64,000 nt of DNA from NCBI RefSeq assembly GCF_005221385.1, contig NZ_CP039904.1, positions 1,647,501-1,711,500 of the forward strand, read 5' to 3'. Positions within the stretch are counted from its first letter, which is position 1. Every line of letters begins with the position of its first letter. Source of the stretch: Agrobacterium tumefaciens. Its GTDB lineage: Bacteria > Pseudomonadota > Alphaproteobacteria > Rhizobiales > Rhizobiaceae. This document shows, piece after piece, positions 45,087 to 54,868 of this stretch. The notes beneath the pieces are model-generated. The model did no database searches. It was not told the origin of the DNA and saw nothing but the letters and a program-made list of their open reading frames with translations. The translations under genes and the position numbers were made by a program.

Positions 45087-46937
45087 ATGCTTTTGGCGGC
45101 AACATCCATGGAACAGACCGGCGGTTCAGTCAGCCCGGTTTTATCGGTTCAGAATCTCACTACGTCCTTCCGCGTTGATGGCGGCTGGAAATCCGTGGTG
45201 CGCAATATGAGTTTCGAGATCGCGCCGCGCGAGACGGTGGCGATCGTCGGCGAGAGCGGCTCGGGCAAAAGCGTCACCTCGCTCTCCATCATGCGGCTCC
45301 TCGATAAAAAAACGAGCCAGATCGAGGGCAGCGTCATGCTCGGTGGGCGCAATCTCCTGGCGCTGCCGGAAGAGGAGATGCGCAAGGTTCGCGGAAAAGA
45401 CATTTCGATGATCTTCCAGGAGCCGATGACCAGCCTCAATCCGATCTTCCCGATCGGCAAGCAGATCGCCGAAGCGCTGACCGTGCATCAGGATATTTCT
45501 TCATCGGCCGCCAAGGCCGAGGTAATACGCCTGCTGGAAAAGGTCCGCATTCCCAATGCGAAGAACCGTTTCGACGATTATCCGCACCAGTTTTCCGGCG
45601 GCATGCGCCAGCGCGTAATGATCGCCATGGCGCTCGCCTCCAAACCGAAGCTGCTGATCGCCGACGAGCCGACAACGGCGCTCGACGTGACCATTCAGGG
45701 CCAGATCCTCGACCTCATCAAGACGCTTCAGGAAGAGGAGGGCATGTCGGTCCTGTTCATCACCCATGATATGGGCGTGGTGGCGGAAGTCTCGGACCGA
45801 ACCATCGTCATGTTCCGCGGCGATGTGGTGGAAACCGGCAGCACCGACGACATCTTCCATCACGGCCGCCACCCTTACACGCGCGCTTTGCTTTCAGCCG
45901 TGCCGAAGCTCGGCTCAATGAAGGAGCGGGTGCTGCCGGCCCGCTTCCCGATCATCGATATCAAGACCGGCGAAAGCCAGCCTGTCGCGGAGGTGAAGGA
46001 CACGGTTTCCGGCGGCCGCACGCCCATTCTCTCGGTCAAGGATCTGACGACCCGCTTCGATATCCGCTCCGGCCTTTTCGGTCGCAAATCCGGCGCCGTG
46101 CATGCGGTGGAAAAGGTCTCCTTCGATCTCGCCGAAGGTGAGACCCTGTCTCTCGTGGGCGAATCGGGTTGCGGCAAGTCCACCACGGGCCGCTCCATCA
46201 CCCGGCTGATCGAGCCTACCTCCGGGAATGTGACGCTCGACGGTTACGAGGTGCTGAAACTCGACAAGACGACGCTGCGCACCATGCGCCGCAGCGTGCA
46301 GATGATCTTCCAGGACCCCTTCGCCTCGCTCGATCCGCGCATGAGCATCGGCACGGCGATCATGGAACCCTTTATCGAGCACCGGCTCGGGTCCAAGCCG
46401 CAGGCGCGTGAAAAGGCGGCCGATCTTTTGGAAAAGGTGGGCTTGAGTCCGGATATGATGCGGCGCTTCCCGCATGAATTTTCCGGCGGCCAGCGCCAGC
46501 GCATCGCCATTGCCCGCTCGCTGATGCTCGACCCCAAGGTCATTGTCGCCGACGAGGCGGTGTCTGCGCTCGATGTGTCCATCAAGGCGCAGGTCTGCAA
46601 TCTGCTGCTCGACCTGCAACAAAGCCTCAATCTGGCCTTCCTGTTCATCTCGCACGATATGGCAGTGGTGGAGCGCGTCAGCCATCGTGTGGCGGTGATG
46701 TATCTCGGCGAGATCGTCGAAATCGGGCCTCGCGCGGCGGTTTTCGACAATCCGCAGCACCCCTATACGAAAAAGCTCATGTCTGCCGTTCCGGTGCCGG
46801 ATCCGGCGCGGCGGCAGATCCGGCGCAACATGGCGACGGATGAGATCAAAAGCCCGATCCGGCCGGTGGATTATGTGCCGCCGCAGCGGCATTACCGCGA
46901 GGTTTCCGCAGGGCATCTGGTGCAGGAAGCGGCGTGA
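45087..46937 (+). CDS. Fused double ATPase of peptide ABC transporter (DppD-DppF/GsiA type)
   Basis: This 616-residue protein has two complete ABC domains. The first has Walker [11 protein letters not shown], signature [14 protein letters not shown] and Walker [13 protein letters not shown]. The second (from about residue 315) has [24 protein letters not shown] and [12 protein letters not shown], where the usual Pro after Glu is Ala. Each is followed by an HPYT tail. AGGAG lies 7 nt before ATG 45087. It would energise the permeases encoded divergently at 39795-41718. Confidence 0.93.
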   Translation: MLLAATSMEQTGGSVSPVLSVQNLTTSFRVDGGWKSVVRNMSFEIAPRETVAIVGESGSGKSVTSLSIMRLLDKKTSQIEGSVMLGGRNLLALPEEEMRKVRGKDISMIFQEPMTSLNPIFPIGKQIAEALTVHQDISSSAAKAEVIRLLEKVRIPNAKNRFDDYPHQFSGGMRQRVMIAMALASKPKLLIADEPTTALDVTIQGQILDLIKTLQEEEGMSVLFITHDMGVVAEVSDRTIVMFRGDVVETGSTDDIFHHGRHPYTRALLSAVPKLGSMKERVLPARFPIIDIKTGESQPVAEVKDTVSGGRTPILSVKDLTTRFDIRSGLFGRKSGAVHAVEKVSFDLAEGETLSLVGESGCGKSTTGRSITRLIEPTSGNVTLDGYEVLKLDKTTLRTMRRSVQMIFQDPFASLDPRMSIGTAIMEPFIEHRLGSKPQAREKAADLLEKVGLSPDMMRRFPHEFSGGQRQRIAIARSLMLDPKVIVADEAVSALDVSIKAQVCNLLLDLQQSLNLAFLFISHDMAVVERVSHRVAVMYLGEIVEIGPRAAVFDNPQHPYTKKLMSAVPVPDPARRQIRRNMATDEIKSPIRPVDYVPPQRHYREVSAGHLVQEAA

Positions 46938-46992
46938 TTGAACAGTGTCGGCTTCGGGCTGAGGCTGATACGGGAGCGAGTGGTTGCCCCTT

Positions 46993-47117
46993 GTTTCTTC
47001 TCCCCACCGGGGAGAAGGGCGCGGCAGCGGGATGAGGGGGCGAGGGTAGCGTTATTCGGAGAGGGTTCCCCCTCATCCGACCCTTCGGGCCACCTTCTCC
47101 CCTCGGGGAGAAGAAGC
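46993..47117. repeat. Rhizobial intergenic palindromic repeat (RIME-like), copy B
   Basis: A 125-bp element with the same 13-bp ends as copy A (right end one mismatch) and the internal CCCCCTCATCC / GGATGAGGGGG-type arms. It occupies most of the 306-bp space 46938-47243 between the fused ATPase and smoC. The remainder of that space has a TTGACA at 47182-47187 and an inverted repeat CTCTAG-N8-CTAGAG (47215-47234) just upstream of smoC, but no gene. Confidence 0.85.
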
Positions 47118-47243
47118 GCGCCGCATTGTTGTGCCAATGCATTTTTCAGTCCGCCGCACGCTCCCTCCCGCATCCCGCCGTTTGACAGCCGACGCAAAAA
47201 AATGCCAGCAAATGCTCTAGCATAATTCCTAGAGGGCAGCGGC

Positions 47244-48197
47244 ATGGCCAGACGAAACGACGCACATGGACGGCTGGACGATGCGGCCCGCGCCGGCTGG
47301 CTTTATTATGTCGCCGGCCGCACGCAGGATGAGATCGCCGCCGCCATGGGCATTTCCCGGCAATCGGCGCAGCGGCTGGTGTCGCTTGCCGTCGCCGAGC
47401 GATTGATCAAGGTTCGGCTCGATCATCCCATCGCCGCCTGTCTCGAAAAGGCCGAACGGCTGAAGCAAAAATTTGACCTTAGATATATCGAGGTGGTGCC
47501 GAGCGATCCGGCCGGGGTTTCCTCGACTGTCGGCATTGCCGAGGCCGGGGCGGCGGAAATCGAGCGCTGGCTGAAGAGTGCCGACCCCATCGTGCTGGCC
47601 ATCGGCACCGGCCGCACGCTGAAGGCGGCCGTGGACCAGCTTCCGCCAATGGAATGCCCGCAGCACCGCATCGTGTCGCTGACAGGCAATATCGGGCCGG
47701 ATGGCTCGGCTGCCTATTATAACGTCATCTTCAGCATGGCTGACGCCATCAAGGCGCGGCATTTTCCGATGCCGCTGCCGGTGCTGTGCTCCTCTGCGGA
47801 AGAGCGGGAACTGCTGCATGACCAGTCCATGGTGCGCTCTACCCTGGCGCTGGGGTCCGCCGCCAACGTCACCTTTGTCGGAGTCGGTGAACTCGGTGAA
47901 AACGCACCGCTCTGCGTCGATGGTTTCCTCGGTGTCGATGAGATGAAGGCGCTGATGGCAAGCGGGGCGGTCGGCGAGATTTGCGGCTGGATGTATGATG
48001 CCAATGGCCGCATTCTCGAGCACTCCGTCAATGAGCGTGTCGCTTCCGTTCCCATCCCGTCCAGAGACACCTGCACGGTCATCGGCATGGCCCAGGGTGC
48101 GCGCAAGAGCGCCTCGATTCTGGCGGCGCTGAGGGGCGGTCTCTTGAACGGCCTCATCACCGACGAAGCAACGGGTGAATATTTGCTCACGCATTGA
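47244..48197 (+). CDS. smoC: SorC/DeoR-type sugar-binding transcriptional regulator of the polyol operon
   Basis: This 317-residue protein has an N-terminal helix-turn-helix (YVAGRTQDEIAAAMGISRQSAQRLVSLA, beginning near residue 22) and a large SorC effector domain resembling sugar-phosphate isomerases (VLAIGTGRTLKAAV, TGNIGPDGSAAYYN, GVGELGENAPLCVDGFL). It lies directly upstream of the smoEFGK-smoS-mtlK genes. A perfect inverted repeat overlaps its stop codon and recurs before smoE, so it probably represses the operon, with relief by a polyol or phosphate. The gene symbol follows its position and family. Confidence 0.85.
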   Translation: MARRNDAHGRLDDAARAGWLYYVAGRTQDEIAAAMGISRQSAQRLVSLAVAERLIKVRLDHPIAACLEKAERLKQKFDLRYIEVVPSDPAGVSSTVGIAEAGAAEIERWLKSADPIVLAIGTGRTLKAAVDQLPPMECPQHRIVSLTGNIGPDGSAAYYNVIFSMADAIKARHFPMPLPVLCSSAEERELLHDQSMVRSTLALGSAANVTFVGVGELGENAPLCVDGFLGVDEMKALMASGAVGEICGWMYDANGRILEHSVNERVASVPIPSRDTCTVIGMAQGARKSASILAALRGGLLNGLITDEATGEYLLTH

Positions 48198-48202
48198 GCA
48201 AA
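48182..48202. promoter_or_regulatory. SorC-type operator 1, overlapping the smoC stop codon
   Basis: TTTGCTCA-N5-TGAGCAAA is a perfect inverted repeat with 8-bp arms. It recurs 90 bp downstream with the same spacing, which argues for a real protein-binding site. Confidence 0.75.
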
Positions 48203-48271
48203 AATTAATTCAACAAAATCAGATGTTTGATTTTTCCATGTGCGCCGCAGCACAGGATGTCGCTTGACTTT

Positions 48272-48292
48272 TTTGCTCATGAGGTGAGTAAA
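48272..48292. promoter_or_regulatory. SorC-type operator 2, in the smoE promoter
   Basis: TTTGCTCA-N5-TGAGTAAA matches operator 1 in all but one base. It starts 3 bp after a TTGACT (48264-48269) that could be the -35 element, so a bound repressor would cover the spacer and -10 region. The smoE ATG is 50 bp further on. Confidence 0.75.
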
Positions 48293-48341
48293 TGCCCCAG
48301 AGCAAAGCGAATGCTCATCATTTTTCTTCTGGGAGGAAGAT

Positions 48342-49655
48342 ATGACATTGAAGACCATTTTGCTGGGCGCATGCTCGGCACTCGCCCTTTCGACCCTTGC
48401 TTCCGCCGAAACGCTGACCATCGCCACCGTCAACAACGGCGATATGATCCGTATGCAGGGGCTGACCTCCGACTTCACGGCAAAGAACCCCGACATCAAG
48501 GTCGAATGGGTCACGCTTGAGGAAAACGTCCTGCGTGAGCGCGTGACGACCGATATCGCCACCAATGGCGGTCAATATGACATCATGACCATCGGTAACT
48601 ACGAAGTGCCGATCTGGGCCAAGCAGGGCTGGCTGCTGCCGCTCGAAAAGCTTGGCGACAAATACGACATGGATGACCTTCTGCCGGCCATCCGCGGCGG
48701 CCTCTCCAGCGAAGGCAAGCTTTATGCTGCACCCTTCTATGGCGAATCCGCCATGATCATGTATCGCAAGGACCTGTTTGAAAAAGCTGGCCTGAAGATG
48801 CCGGATAGCCCGACCTGGGAATTCATCGGCGACGCCGCCCGCAAGATCACCGACCGCAAGGCCGATATCAACGGCATCTGCCTGCGTGGCAAGGCTGGCT
48901 GGGGCGAAAACATGGCCTTCATCAGCGCGCTCACCAACTCCTTCGGTGGCCGCTGGTTCGATGAGAACTGGAAACCGCAGTTCGATCAGCCGGAGTGGAA
49001 AAGCTCCCTGCAGTTCTATGTCGATCTGATGAAGGATGCCGGTCCGTCGGGCGCTTCCTCCAACGGCTTCAACGAAAACCTGACGCTGTTCCAGCAGGGC
49101 AAATGCGGCATGTGGATCGATGCCACGGTGGCTGCCTCCTTCGTGTCCAACCCGAAGGACTCGACCGTTGCGGACAAGGTCGGTTATGCGCTCTTCCCGA
49201 CGCATGGCGAACTGAAGAACCATGGCAACTGGTTGTGGTCCTGGAACCTTGCCATCCCGAAGAGCTCGCAGAAGGCGGAAGCCGCCGAAAAGTTCATCTC
49301 CTGGGCAACCAGCAAGGACTACACCACGCTCGTCGCTTCCAAGGAAGGCTGGGCAAACGTGCCTCCGGGCACCCGCACCTCGCTTTACAAGAATGCCGAC
49401 TATGAAAAGGCCGCCGCCTTCGCCAAGCCGACGCTTGCCGCCATGGATGCCGCCGATATCACCAAGCCGACTGTAAAGCCCGTGCCTTATACGGGTGGAC
49501 AATTCGTGGCGATCCCTGAATTCCAGGCGCTCGGCACCACGGTCGGTCAGCTGTTCTCGGCGGTCGTTGCCGGCCAGTCCAGCGTTGATGATGCGCTTGC
49601 AGGCGCCCAGTCGACTGCGACGCGTGAAATGACCCGCGCCGGTTACATCAAGTAA
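48342..49655 (+). CDS. smoE: Sorbitol/mannitol ABC transporter substrate-binding protein
   Basis: This 437-residue family 1 binding protein has a signal peptide ending LASA-ETL. Features are AKNPDIKVEWVTLEENVLRE, YDIMTIGNYEVPIWAKQGWL, YAAPFYGESAMIMYRKDLF and CLRGKAGWGENMAFISAL. GGGAGGAAG precedes the ATG. Gene order smoE-F-G-K-S-mtlK matches the polyol operon described in Rhodobacter sphaeroides and rhizobia, which supports sorbitol, mannitol and possibly arabitol as ligands. Confidence 0.92.
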   Translation: MTLKTILLGACSALALSTLASAETLTIATVNNGDMIRMQGLTSDFTAKNPDIKVEWVTLEENVLRERVTTDIATNGGQYDIMTIGNYEVPIWAKQGWLLPLEKLGDKYDMDDLLPAIRGGLSSEGKLYAAPFYGESAMIMYRKDLFEKAGLKMPDSPTWEFIGDAARKITDRKADINGICLRGKAGWGENMAFISALTNSFGGRWFDENWKPQFDQPEWKSSLQFYVDLMKDAGPSGASSNGFNENLTLFQQGKCGMWIDATVAASFVSNPKDSTVADKVGYALFPTHGELKNHGNWLWSWNLAIPKSSQKAEAAEKFISWATSKDYTTLVASKEGWANVPPGTRTSLYKNADYEKAAAFAKPTLAAMDAADITKPTVKPVPYTGGQFVAIPEFQALGTTVGQLFSAVVAGQSSVDDALAGAQSTATREMTRAGYIK

Positions 49656-49666
49656 TCCTCCCGAAG

Positions 49667-49726
49667 ATCGCTGTCCGGCCTGAGTGCCGGGCAGCGAATG
49701 CTCCGGGTCGGAAAGCCGCCAGGCGG
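49667..49726 (+). other. Two intercistronic stem-loops between smoE and smoF
   Basis: CGCTGTCCGGC / GCCGGGCAGCG (11 bp allowing one G-U pair, 49667-49677 with 49684-49694) and AGCCGC / GCGGCT (49712-49717 with 49721-49726) lie in the 166-bp gap. Neither has a T tract. They probably protect the smoE message or limit read-through into the permease genes. Confidence 0.6.
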
Positions 49727-49821
49727 CTCTGATACCTTTCAATCAAAACAAGAATGAGCCGGTTCTTCCGGATATGCCGGGCGCATGTCGTGACGCCTCG
49801 GCCCAAGGGGAGGTGAGTGTA

Positions 49822-50694
49822 ATGGCAACCCGAAACACGAGCGGTCTTGCGCGGGTTATGCTTGCGCCATCGGTGCTGTTATTGCTGGTGTGGATGATCG
49901 TGCCTCTGGCGATGACCCTTTGGTTCTCGTTCCAGAACTACAATCTCCTCAACCCGGCCAATGTCAGCTTTGCCGGCCTGTTCAATTACCAGTATTTCTA
50001 CACCGACCCGGCCTTCTTCCAGTCGATCTGGAACACGCTTTTGATCGTCGGCGGCGTGCTGCTGATCACCGTCATCGGCGGCATCGCCATTGCGCTTTTG
50101 CTCGATAATGACATTTTCGGCCAGGGCATCGTCCGCATCATGATCATCTCGCCATTCTTCGTCATGCCGCCGGTGGCCGCATTGGTGTGGAAGAACATGA
50201 TCATGCATCCGGGTTACGGCGTGCTCGCCGATCTCTCCCGCTTCTTCGGTTTTCAGCCGGTCGACTGGTTCGCGCAGTTTCCGCTGCTGTCGATCATCAT
50301 CATCGTCGCCTGGCAATGGCTGCCCTTTGCGACGCTGATCCTCCTGACGGCCCTGCAGTCGCTCGATGGCGAGCAGAAGGAAGCCGCCGAGATGGATGGC
50401 GCCAACTTCCTCAACCGCTTCATCTACCTGACCCTGCCGCACCTGTCGCGCGCCATCACCGTCGTCATTCTGATCCAGACGATCTTCCTGCTCGGCGTCT
50501 ACGCGGAAATCCTCGTCACCACCAATGGCGGCCCGGGTTATGCCTCCACCAACCTCGCCTTCCTCATCTATCGCACCGCACTTCTGGGCTACGACGTCGG
50601 CGGCGCTTCGGCCGGCGGTATCATCGCCGTCATCCTCGCCAATATCGTCGCCATCTTCCTGATGCGCGCCGTCGGCAAGAACCTCGACCGGTAA
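49822..50694 (+). CDS. smoF: Sorbitol/mannitol ABC transporter permease
   Basis: This 290-residue MalF-type permease has six membrane segments and the EAA loop EQKEAAEMDGANFLNRFIYLTLP. The start at 49822 follows GGGGAGG; an upstream in-frame ATG at 49684 lies inside the stem-loop region and has no family sequence. The smoG gene follows after 12 bp. Confidence 0.92.
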   Translation: MATRNTSGLARVMLAPSVLLLLVWMIVPLAMTLWFSFQNYNLLNPANVSFAGLFNYQYFYTDPAFFQSIWNTLLIVGGVLLITVIGGIAIALLLDNDIFGQGIVRIMIISPFFVMPPVAALVWKNMIMHPGYGVLADLSRFFGFQPVDWFAQFPLLSIIIIVAWQWLPFATLILLTALQSLDGEQKEAAEMDGANFLNRFIYLTLPHLSRAITVVILIQTIFLLGVYAEILVTTNGGPGYASTNLAFLIYRTALLGYDVGGASAGGIIAVILANIVAIFLMRAVGKNLDR

Positions 50695-50706
50695 AGGGGA
50701 AACATC

Positions 50707-51531
50707 ATGGCCCGCAAGACAACCACACGTGCGAAGATCGGCTTTTCCATCGCGGCCTGGGCCGTGGCGCTCCTGCTGTTCTTCCCGATCCTTTACGCCT
50801 TCCTCACCTCGATCAAGACCGAGCCCGAAGCAATCGCCGGCTTCAGCCTCATTCCCTCGGGCACGCTCGAGAATTACGTGACGGTTCAGACCCAGCGCGA
50901 TTACTTCAAGCCGTTCATGAACTCGGTGGTGCTGTCGCTCGGCTCGACGATCATTGCGCTGATCATCGCCATTCCCGCCGCCTGGGCCATGGCCTTCTCG
51001 CCGACCAAGCGCACCAAGGACATATTGATGTGGATGCTCTCCACCAAGATGATGCCGGCCGTCGCCGTTCTGGTGCCGATCTACCTGATCTTCCGCAATG
51101 CCGGCCTGCTCGATACCCGCATTGGGCTCACCGTCATGCTCACCTTCATCAACCTGCCGATCGTCGTGTGGATGCTTTACACTTACTTTCGGGAAATCCC
51201 CGGCGAGATTCTGGAAGCCGCCCGCATGGATGGCGCATCGCTGTGGAACGAGATCGTGCATGTGCTCACCCCGATGGCGGTGCCCGGCATTGCCTCGACG
51301 CTGCTTTTGAACGTCATCCTTGCCTGGAACGAATCCTTCTGGACTATCAGGCTGACGACCACCAATGCCGCGCCGCTGACGGCCTTCATCGCCTCCTTCT
51401 CCTCACCGCAGGGGCTGTTCTGGGCAAAACTCTCGGCCGCCTCGATGATGGCGATCGCCCCCATTCTCGTCATCGGCTGGTTCTCGCAGAAACAACTCGT
51501 GCGTGGCCTGACCTTTGGCGCCGTGAAATAA
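50707..51531 (+). CDS. smoG: Sorbitol/mannitol ABC transporter permease
   Basis: This 274-residue MalG-type permease has six membrane segments, SFT-like FMNSVVLSLGSTIIALIIA, and the EAA loop IPGEILEAARMDGASLWNEIVHVLTP. AAAGGGGAA precedes the ATG. Codirectional with the other smo genes, 12 bp from each neighbour. Confidence 0.92.
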   Translation: MARKTTTRAKIGFSIAAWAVALLLFFPILYAFLTSIKTEPEAIAGFSLIPSGTLENYVTVQTQRDYFKPFMNSVVLSLGSTIIALIIAIPAAWAMAFSPTKRTKDILMWMLSTKMMPAVAVLVPIYLIFRNAGLLDTRIGLTVMLTFINLPIVVWMLYTYFREIPGEILEAARMDGASLWNEIVHVLTPMAVPGIASTLLLNVILAWNESFWTIRLTTTNAAPLTAFIASFSSPQGLFWAKLSAASMMAIAPILVIGWFSQKQLVRGLTFGAVK

Positions 51532-51543
51532 GGAACGACAAAC

Positions 51544-52542
51544 ATGGGCAGCATTTCCCTTCAGAACGTGTCCAAGCTCTTCGGTGAGGCGAAAGTCATC
51601 CCGTCGATCGACCTCGATATCAATGACGGCGAATTCGTCGTCTTCGTCGGCCCCTCCGGCTGCGGCAAGTCCACGCTTCTGCGCCTCATCGCCGGGCTGG
51701 AAGACGTCTCCGGCGGCAAGATCGTCATCGACGGCAATGACGCCACCGAAAAGGCGCCGGCCGAGCGCGGCCTTGCCATGGTGTTCCAGTCCTATGCGCT
51801 TTATCCGCATATGAGTGTCAGGAACAACATCGCCTTCCCGCTGAAGATGGCCAAGCTCGACAAGTCGGTGATCGATAAAAAGGTCGAAGATGCCGCCCGG
51901 GTGCTGAACCTTACCGATTATCTCGAGCGCCGGCCCTCGCAGCTGTCGGGCGGCCAGCGCCAGCGTGTCGCCATCGGCCGCGCCATCGTGCGTGAACCGA
52001 AAGCCTTCCTGTTCGACGAGCCGCTTTCCAACCTCGATGCGGCGCTGCGCGGCACCATGCGGCTGGAAATCTCAGAACTGCACAACACGCTGAAGACGAC
52101 GATGATCTACGTCACCCACGACCAGGTGGAGGCGATGACCATGGCCGACAAGATCGTCGTCCTCAACCGCGGCAATATCGAGCAGGTCGGCTCGCCGATG
52201 CAGCTTTACCGCACCCCCGCCAACCTCTTCGTCGCCGGCTTCATCGGCTCGCCGCGCATGAACCTCATCACCGGCGACTTCGCCCGCAGCAAGAACGCCG
52301 CCACCGCCGGCGTGCGGCCCGAACATCTGCTGCTGTCGAAAGAAAGCGGCCTGTGGCAGGGCAAGGTCACCGTCGCCGAACATCTCGGATCCGATACCTT
52401 CCTGCATCTCGAGGTCGACGGCATCGGGCCGATCACCGCAAGGACCGATGGCGAGTTCGACTGCAGGCATGGCGATACCGTCTTCATCACCCCGGACGAG
52501 ACAAAGATCCACAGGTTCGATGACAAGGGTGGGGCGATATGA
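51544..52542 (+). CDS. smoK: Sorbitol/mannitol ABC transporter ATPase
   Basis: This 332-residue MalK/UgpC-type ATPase has Walker [23 protein letters not shown], signature [14 protein letters not shown], Walker [12 protein letters not shown] and [14 protein letters not shown], then a C-terminal TOBE/OB regulatory part ([15 protein letters not shown]). Its stop overlaps the smoS start by ATGA. Confidence 0.93.
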   Translation: MGSISLQNVSKLFGEAKVIPSIDLDINDGEFVVFVGPSGCGKSTLLRLIAGLEDVSGGKIVIDGNDATEKAPAERGLAMVFQSYALYPHMSVRNNIAFPLKMAKLDKSVIDKKVEDAARVLNLTDYLERRPSQLSGGQRQRVAIGRAIVREPKAFLFDEPLSNLDAALRGTMRLEISELHNTLKTTMIYVTHDQVEAMTMADKIVVLNRGNIEQVGSPMQLYRTPANLFVAGFIGSPRMNLITGDFARSKNAATAGVRPEHLLLSKESGLWQGKVTVAEHLGSDTFLHLEVDGIGPITARTDGEFDCRHGDTVFITPDETKIHRFDDKGGAI

Positions 52543-53315
52543 CGGGGAGACTGGAAGGCAAATCCGCGCTGATAACAGGTTCGGCGCGCGGCATCGGCCG
52601 TGCCTTTGCAGAAGCCTATCTGCGTGAGGGGGCGAGGGTTGCCATTGCCGATATCGATTTCGAGCGCGCCAGCAAGACCGCCCGCGAGATCGGCGAGAAT
52701 GCCTATGCCGTCGAACTTGATGTGACCAAGCAGCATTCCATCGACACCGCCATCCGCACGGTGGAAGGCCAGACCGGTGGGCTCGATATCCTCATCAACA
52801 ATGCCGCGCTGTTCGATCTGGCACCGATTGTCGAGATCAAACGCGAGAGCTACGAGCGGCTGTTTTCGATCAACGTATCAGGCACGCTGTTCATGATGCA
52901 GGCCGCCGCAAAAACAATGATTGCTCGGGGAAAAGGCGGCAAGATCATCAACATGGCAAGCCAGGCGGGCCGGCGCGGCGAGGCCTTGGTGGCGATCTAT
53001 TGCGCCACCAAGGCCGCCGTCATCAGTCTCACCCAATCGGCCGGTCTCGATCTCATCAAGCATGGCATCAACGTCAATGCGATTGCGCCGGGCGTGGTCG
53101 ATGGCGAGCACTGGGACGGTGTGGATGCGCTGTTTGCGAAATATGAAAACCGCCCCGCCGGGGAAAAGAAGCGGCTGGTCGGTGAGGCCGTGCCCTTCGG
53201 CCGCATGGGCCGTGCCGAGGATCTGACCGGCATGGCGATCTTCCTTGCCTCCGATGAGGCCGAATACATCGTCGCCCAGACTTACAATGTCGACGGCGGC
53301 AATTGGATGAGCTGA
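52539..53315 (+). CDS. smoS: Sorbitol (polyol) dehydrogenase, short-chain type
   Basis: This 258-residue SDR enzyme has the NAD-binding [26 protein letters not shown], the catalytic Ser in [10 protein letters not shown] and the YCATK motif (YxxxK). It should oxidise sorbitol to fructose, and galactitol to tagatose in some homologues, using NAD. Coupled to smoK by a 4-nt overlap; mtlK follows 61 bp later. Confidence 0.92.
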   Translation: MTGRLEGKSALITGSARGIGRAFAEAYLREGARVAIADIDFERASKTAREIGENAYAVELDVTKQHSIDTAIRTVEGQTGGLDILINNAALFDLAPIVEIKRESYERLFSINVSGTLFMMQAAAKTMIARGKGGKIINMASQAGRRGEALVAIYCATKAAVISLTQSAGLDLIKHGINVNAIAPGVVDGEHWDGVDALFAKYENRPAGEKKRLVGEAVPFGRMGRAEDLTGMAIFLASDEAEYIVAQTYNVDGGNWMS

Positions 53316-53376
53316 GTATCGGGCGCCTGCCGCCCGGCCTTGGCACGAACAACGTTTCCCCTTCGAGGATCGTGAC

Positions 53377-54861
53377 ATGACATGCAAACTCTCCCTCGCA
53401 ACGCTTGACGACGCCAGAAAAACGGCGGCTGTTCCGGCCTATTCCCGGACCGATCTTTCCGCCGGCATCGTGCATTTCGGCGTTGGCAATTTCCACCGCG
53501 CCCATCAGGCGGTCTATCTCGATGACCTGTTCAACACGGGCGCGGATCATGACTTCGCCATCATCGGCGCGGGCGTTCTGCCGTCGGATGCCACGATGCG
53601 CGAAAAACTCGCCGCGCAGGATTTCCTGACGACGGTGGTGGAGCAGGACAATAACCGTACCGGTGCGCGCGTTACCGGCCCGATGATAGACATATTGCCG
53701 GTTGGTGACAGCAAGGCCATCATCGATACGCTCGCCGATCCGAAAATCCGCATCGTGTCGATGACGATTACCGAGGGCGGTTACTTCATCGATGCTTCCG
53801 GTTCCTTCAACCCGCAGCATCCGGCCATTGCCGAAGACGGGAAGAACCCGGCTACGCCGAAAACCGTGTTCGGCCTCATCGTCGCCGGGCTGAAGGCACG
53901 GCGCGACAAAGGGCTGCAACCCTTCACCGTCATGTCCTGCGACAACATTCCGCATAATGGCAAGGTCACGAAAAATGCGGTGGTCGGGCTGGCGGCCTTG
54001 TCCGATCCGGCCTTCGCCGACTGGATCGGTGAAAACGTCGCGTTCCCCAATTCCATGGTCGACCGCATCACGCCTGCTACCGGCGAGCGCGAACGCAATA
54101 TCGCCCGCGACGATTTCGGCATCGAGGACAATTGGCCTGTTTTCTGCGAGGAGTTCAAGCAATGGGTGATGGAGGATAATTTCCCCGCCGGTCGCCCGGC
54201 GCTGGAGAAGGCGGGCGTGCAGTTCGTCAGGGACGTCGCACCCTATGAGCACATGAAAATCCGCATCCTCAATGGCGGCCATGCGGCAATTGCCTATCCG
54301 GCGGCGCTGCTCGATATCCATTTCGTGCATGAGGCGATGGAACATCCGCTGATCCGGGCATTTCTGGCAAAGCTTGAAAATGAAGAGATCATCCCGGTCA
54401 TTCCGCCGGTTCCGGATACAAATCTTGCCGATTATTTCGGGCTGATCGAACGGCGGTTCCTCAATCCGAAGATCGGCGACACCATTCCGCGTCTGGCGCA
54501 GGACGGTTCCAACCGCCAGCCGAAATTCATTCTGCCTTCCACCACCGACCGTCTGGCGCGCGGTGAAGATATTGTCGGCCTGTCGCTGGTCTCGGCGCTC
54601 TGGTGCCGTTATTTCCAGGGTACTTCCGATAGCGGCAAGGAAATCGCCTTCAACGATGCCAGCGCCGACCGGCTTCAGGCGGCGGCCATCAAGGCGAAGG
54701 ACGATCCGATGGCCTTCCTCGCGCTTGACGATATTTTCGGAGAGGTTGCCGAATCGGAGCTTTTCCGTAAACGCTTCGCCCATGCATTGAAGACGCTGTG
54801 GCAAGAAGGCACGGCGAAGACCTTGCAGCTTTATCTGGATGACAAGCTGGCTGAAAAGTGA
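53377..54861 (+). CDS. mtlK: Mannitol 2-dehydrogenase (long-chain polyol dehydrogenase)
   Basis: This 494-residue enzyme has the N-terminal NAD-binding HFGVGNFHRAHQAVYLDDL, SMTITEGGYFID, NIARDDFGIEDNWPVF and the active-site region MKIRILNGGHAAIAYPA (Lys, Asn and His of the family). It oxidises mannitol to fructose, and usually D-arabitol to D-xylulose. It is part of the smo operon, with the HAD phosphatase 7 bp downstream. Confidence 0.94.
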   Translation: MTCKLSLATLDDARKTAAVPAYSRTDLSAGIVHFGVGNFHRAHQAVYLDDLFNTGADHDFAIIGAGVLPSDATMREKLAAQDFLTTVVEQDNNRTGARVTGPMIDILPVGDSKAIIDTLADPKIRIVSMTITEGGYFIDASGSFNPQHPAIAEDGKNPATPKTVFGLIVAGLKARRDKGLQPFTVMSCDNIPHNGKVTKNAVVGLAALSDPAFADWIGENVAFPNSMVDRITPATGERERNIARDDFGIEDNWPVFCEEFKQWVMEDNFPAGRPALEKAGVQFVRDVAPYEHMKIRILNGGHAAIAYPAALLDIHFVHEAMEHPLIRAFLAKLENEEIIPVIPPVPDTNLADYFGLIERRFLNPKIGDTIPRLAQDGSNRQPKFILPSTTDRLARGEDIVGLSLVSALWCRYFQGTSDSGKEIAFNDASADRLQAAAIKAKDDPMAFLALDDIFGEVAESELFRKRFAHALKTLWQEGTAKTLQLYLDDKLAEK

Positions 54862-54868
54862 CCGCGAG

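Noticed and set aside
48318..51261. Long minus-strand frames (474 and 460 codons) opposite smoE and smoF/smoG
   Set aside because: Reverse-complement shadows of transporter genes; the second is rich in Asp/Gly/His as expected from antisense of membrane proteins.
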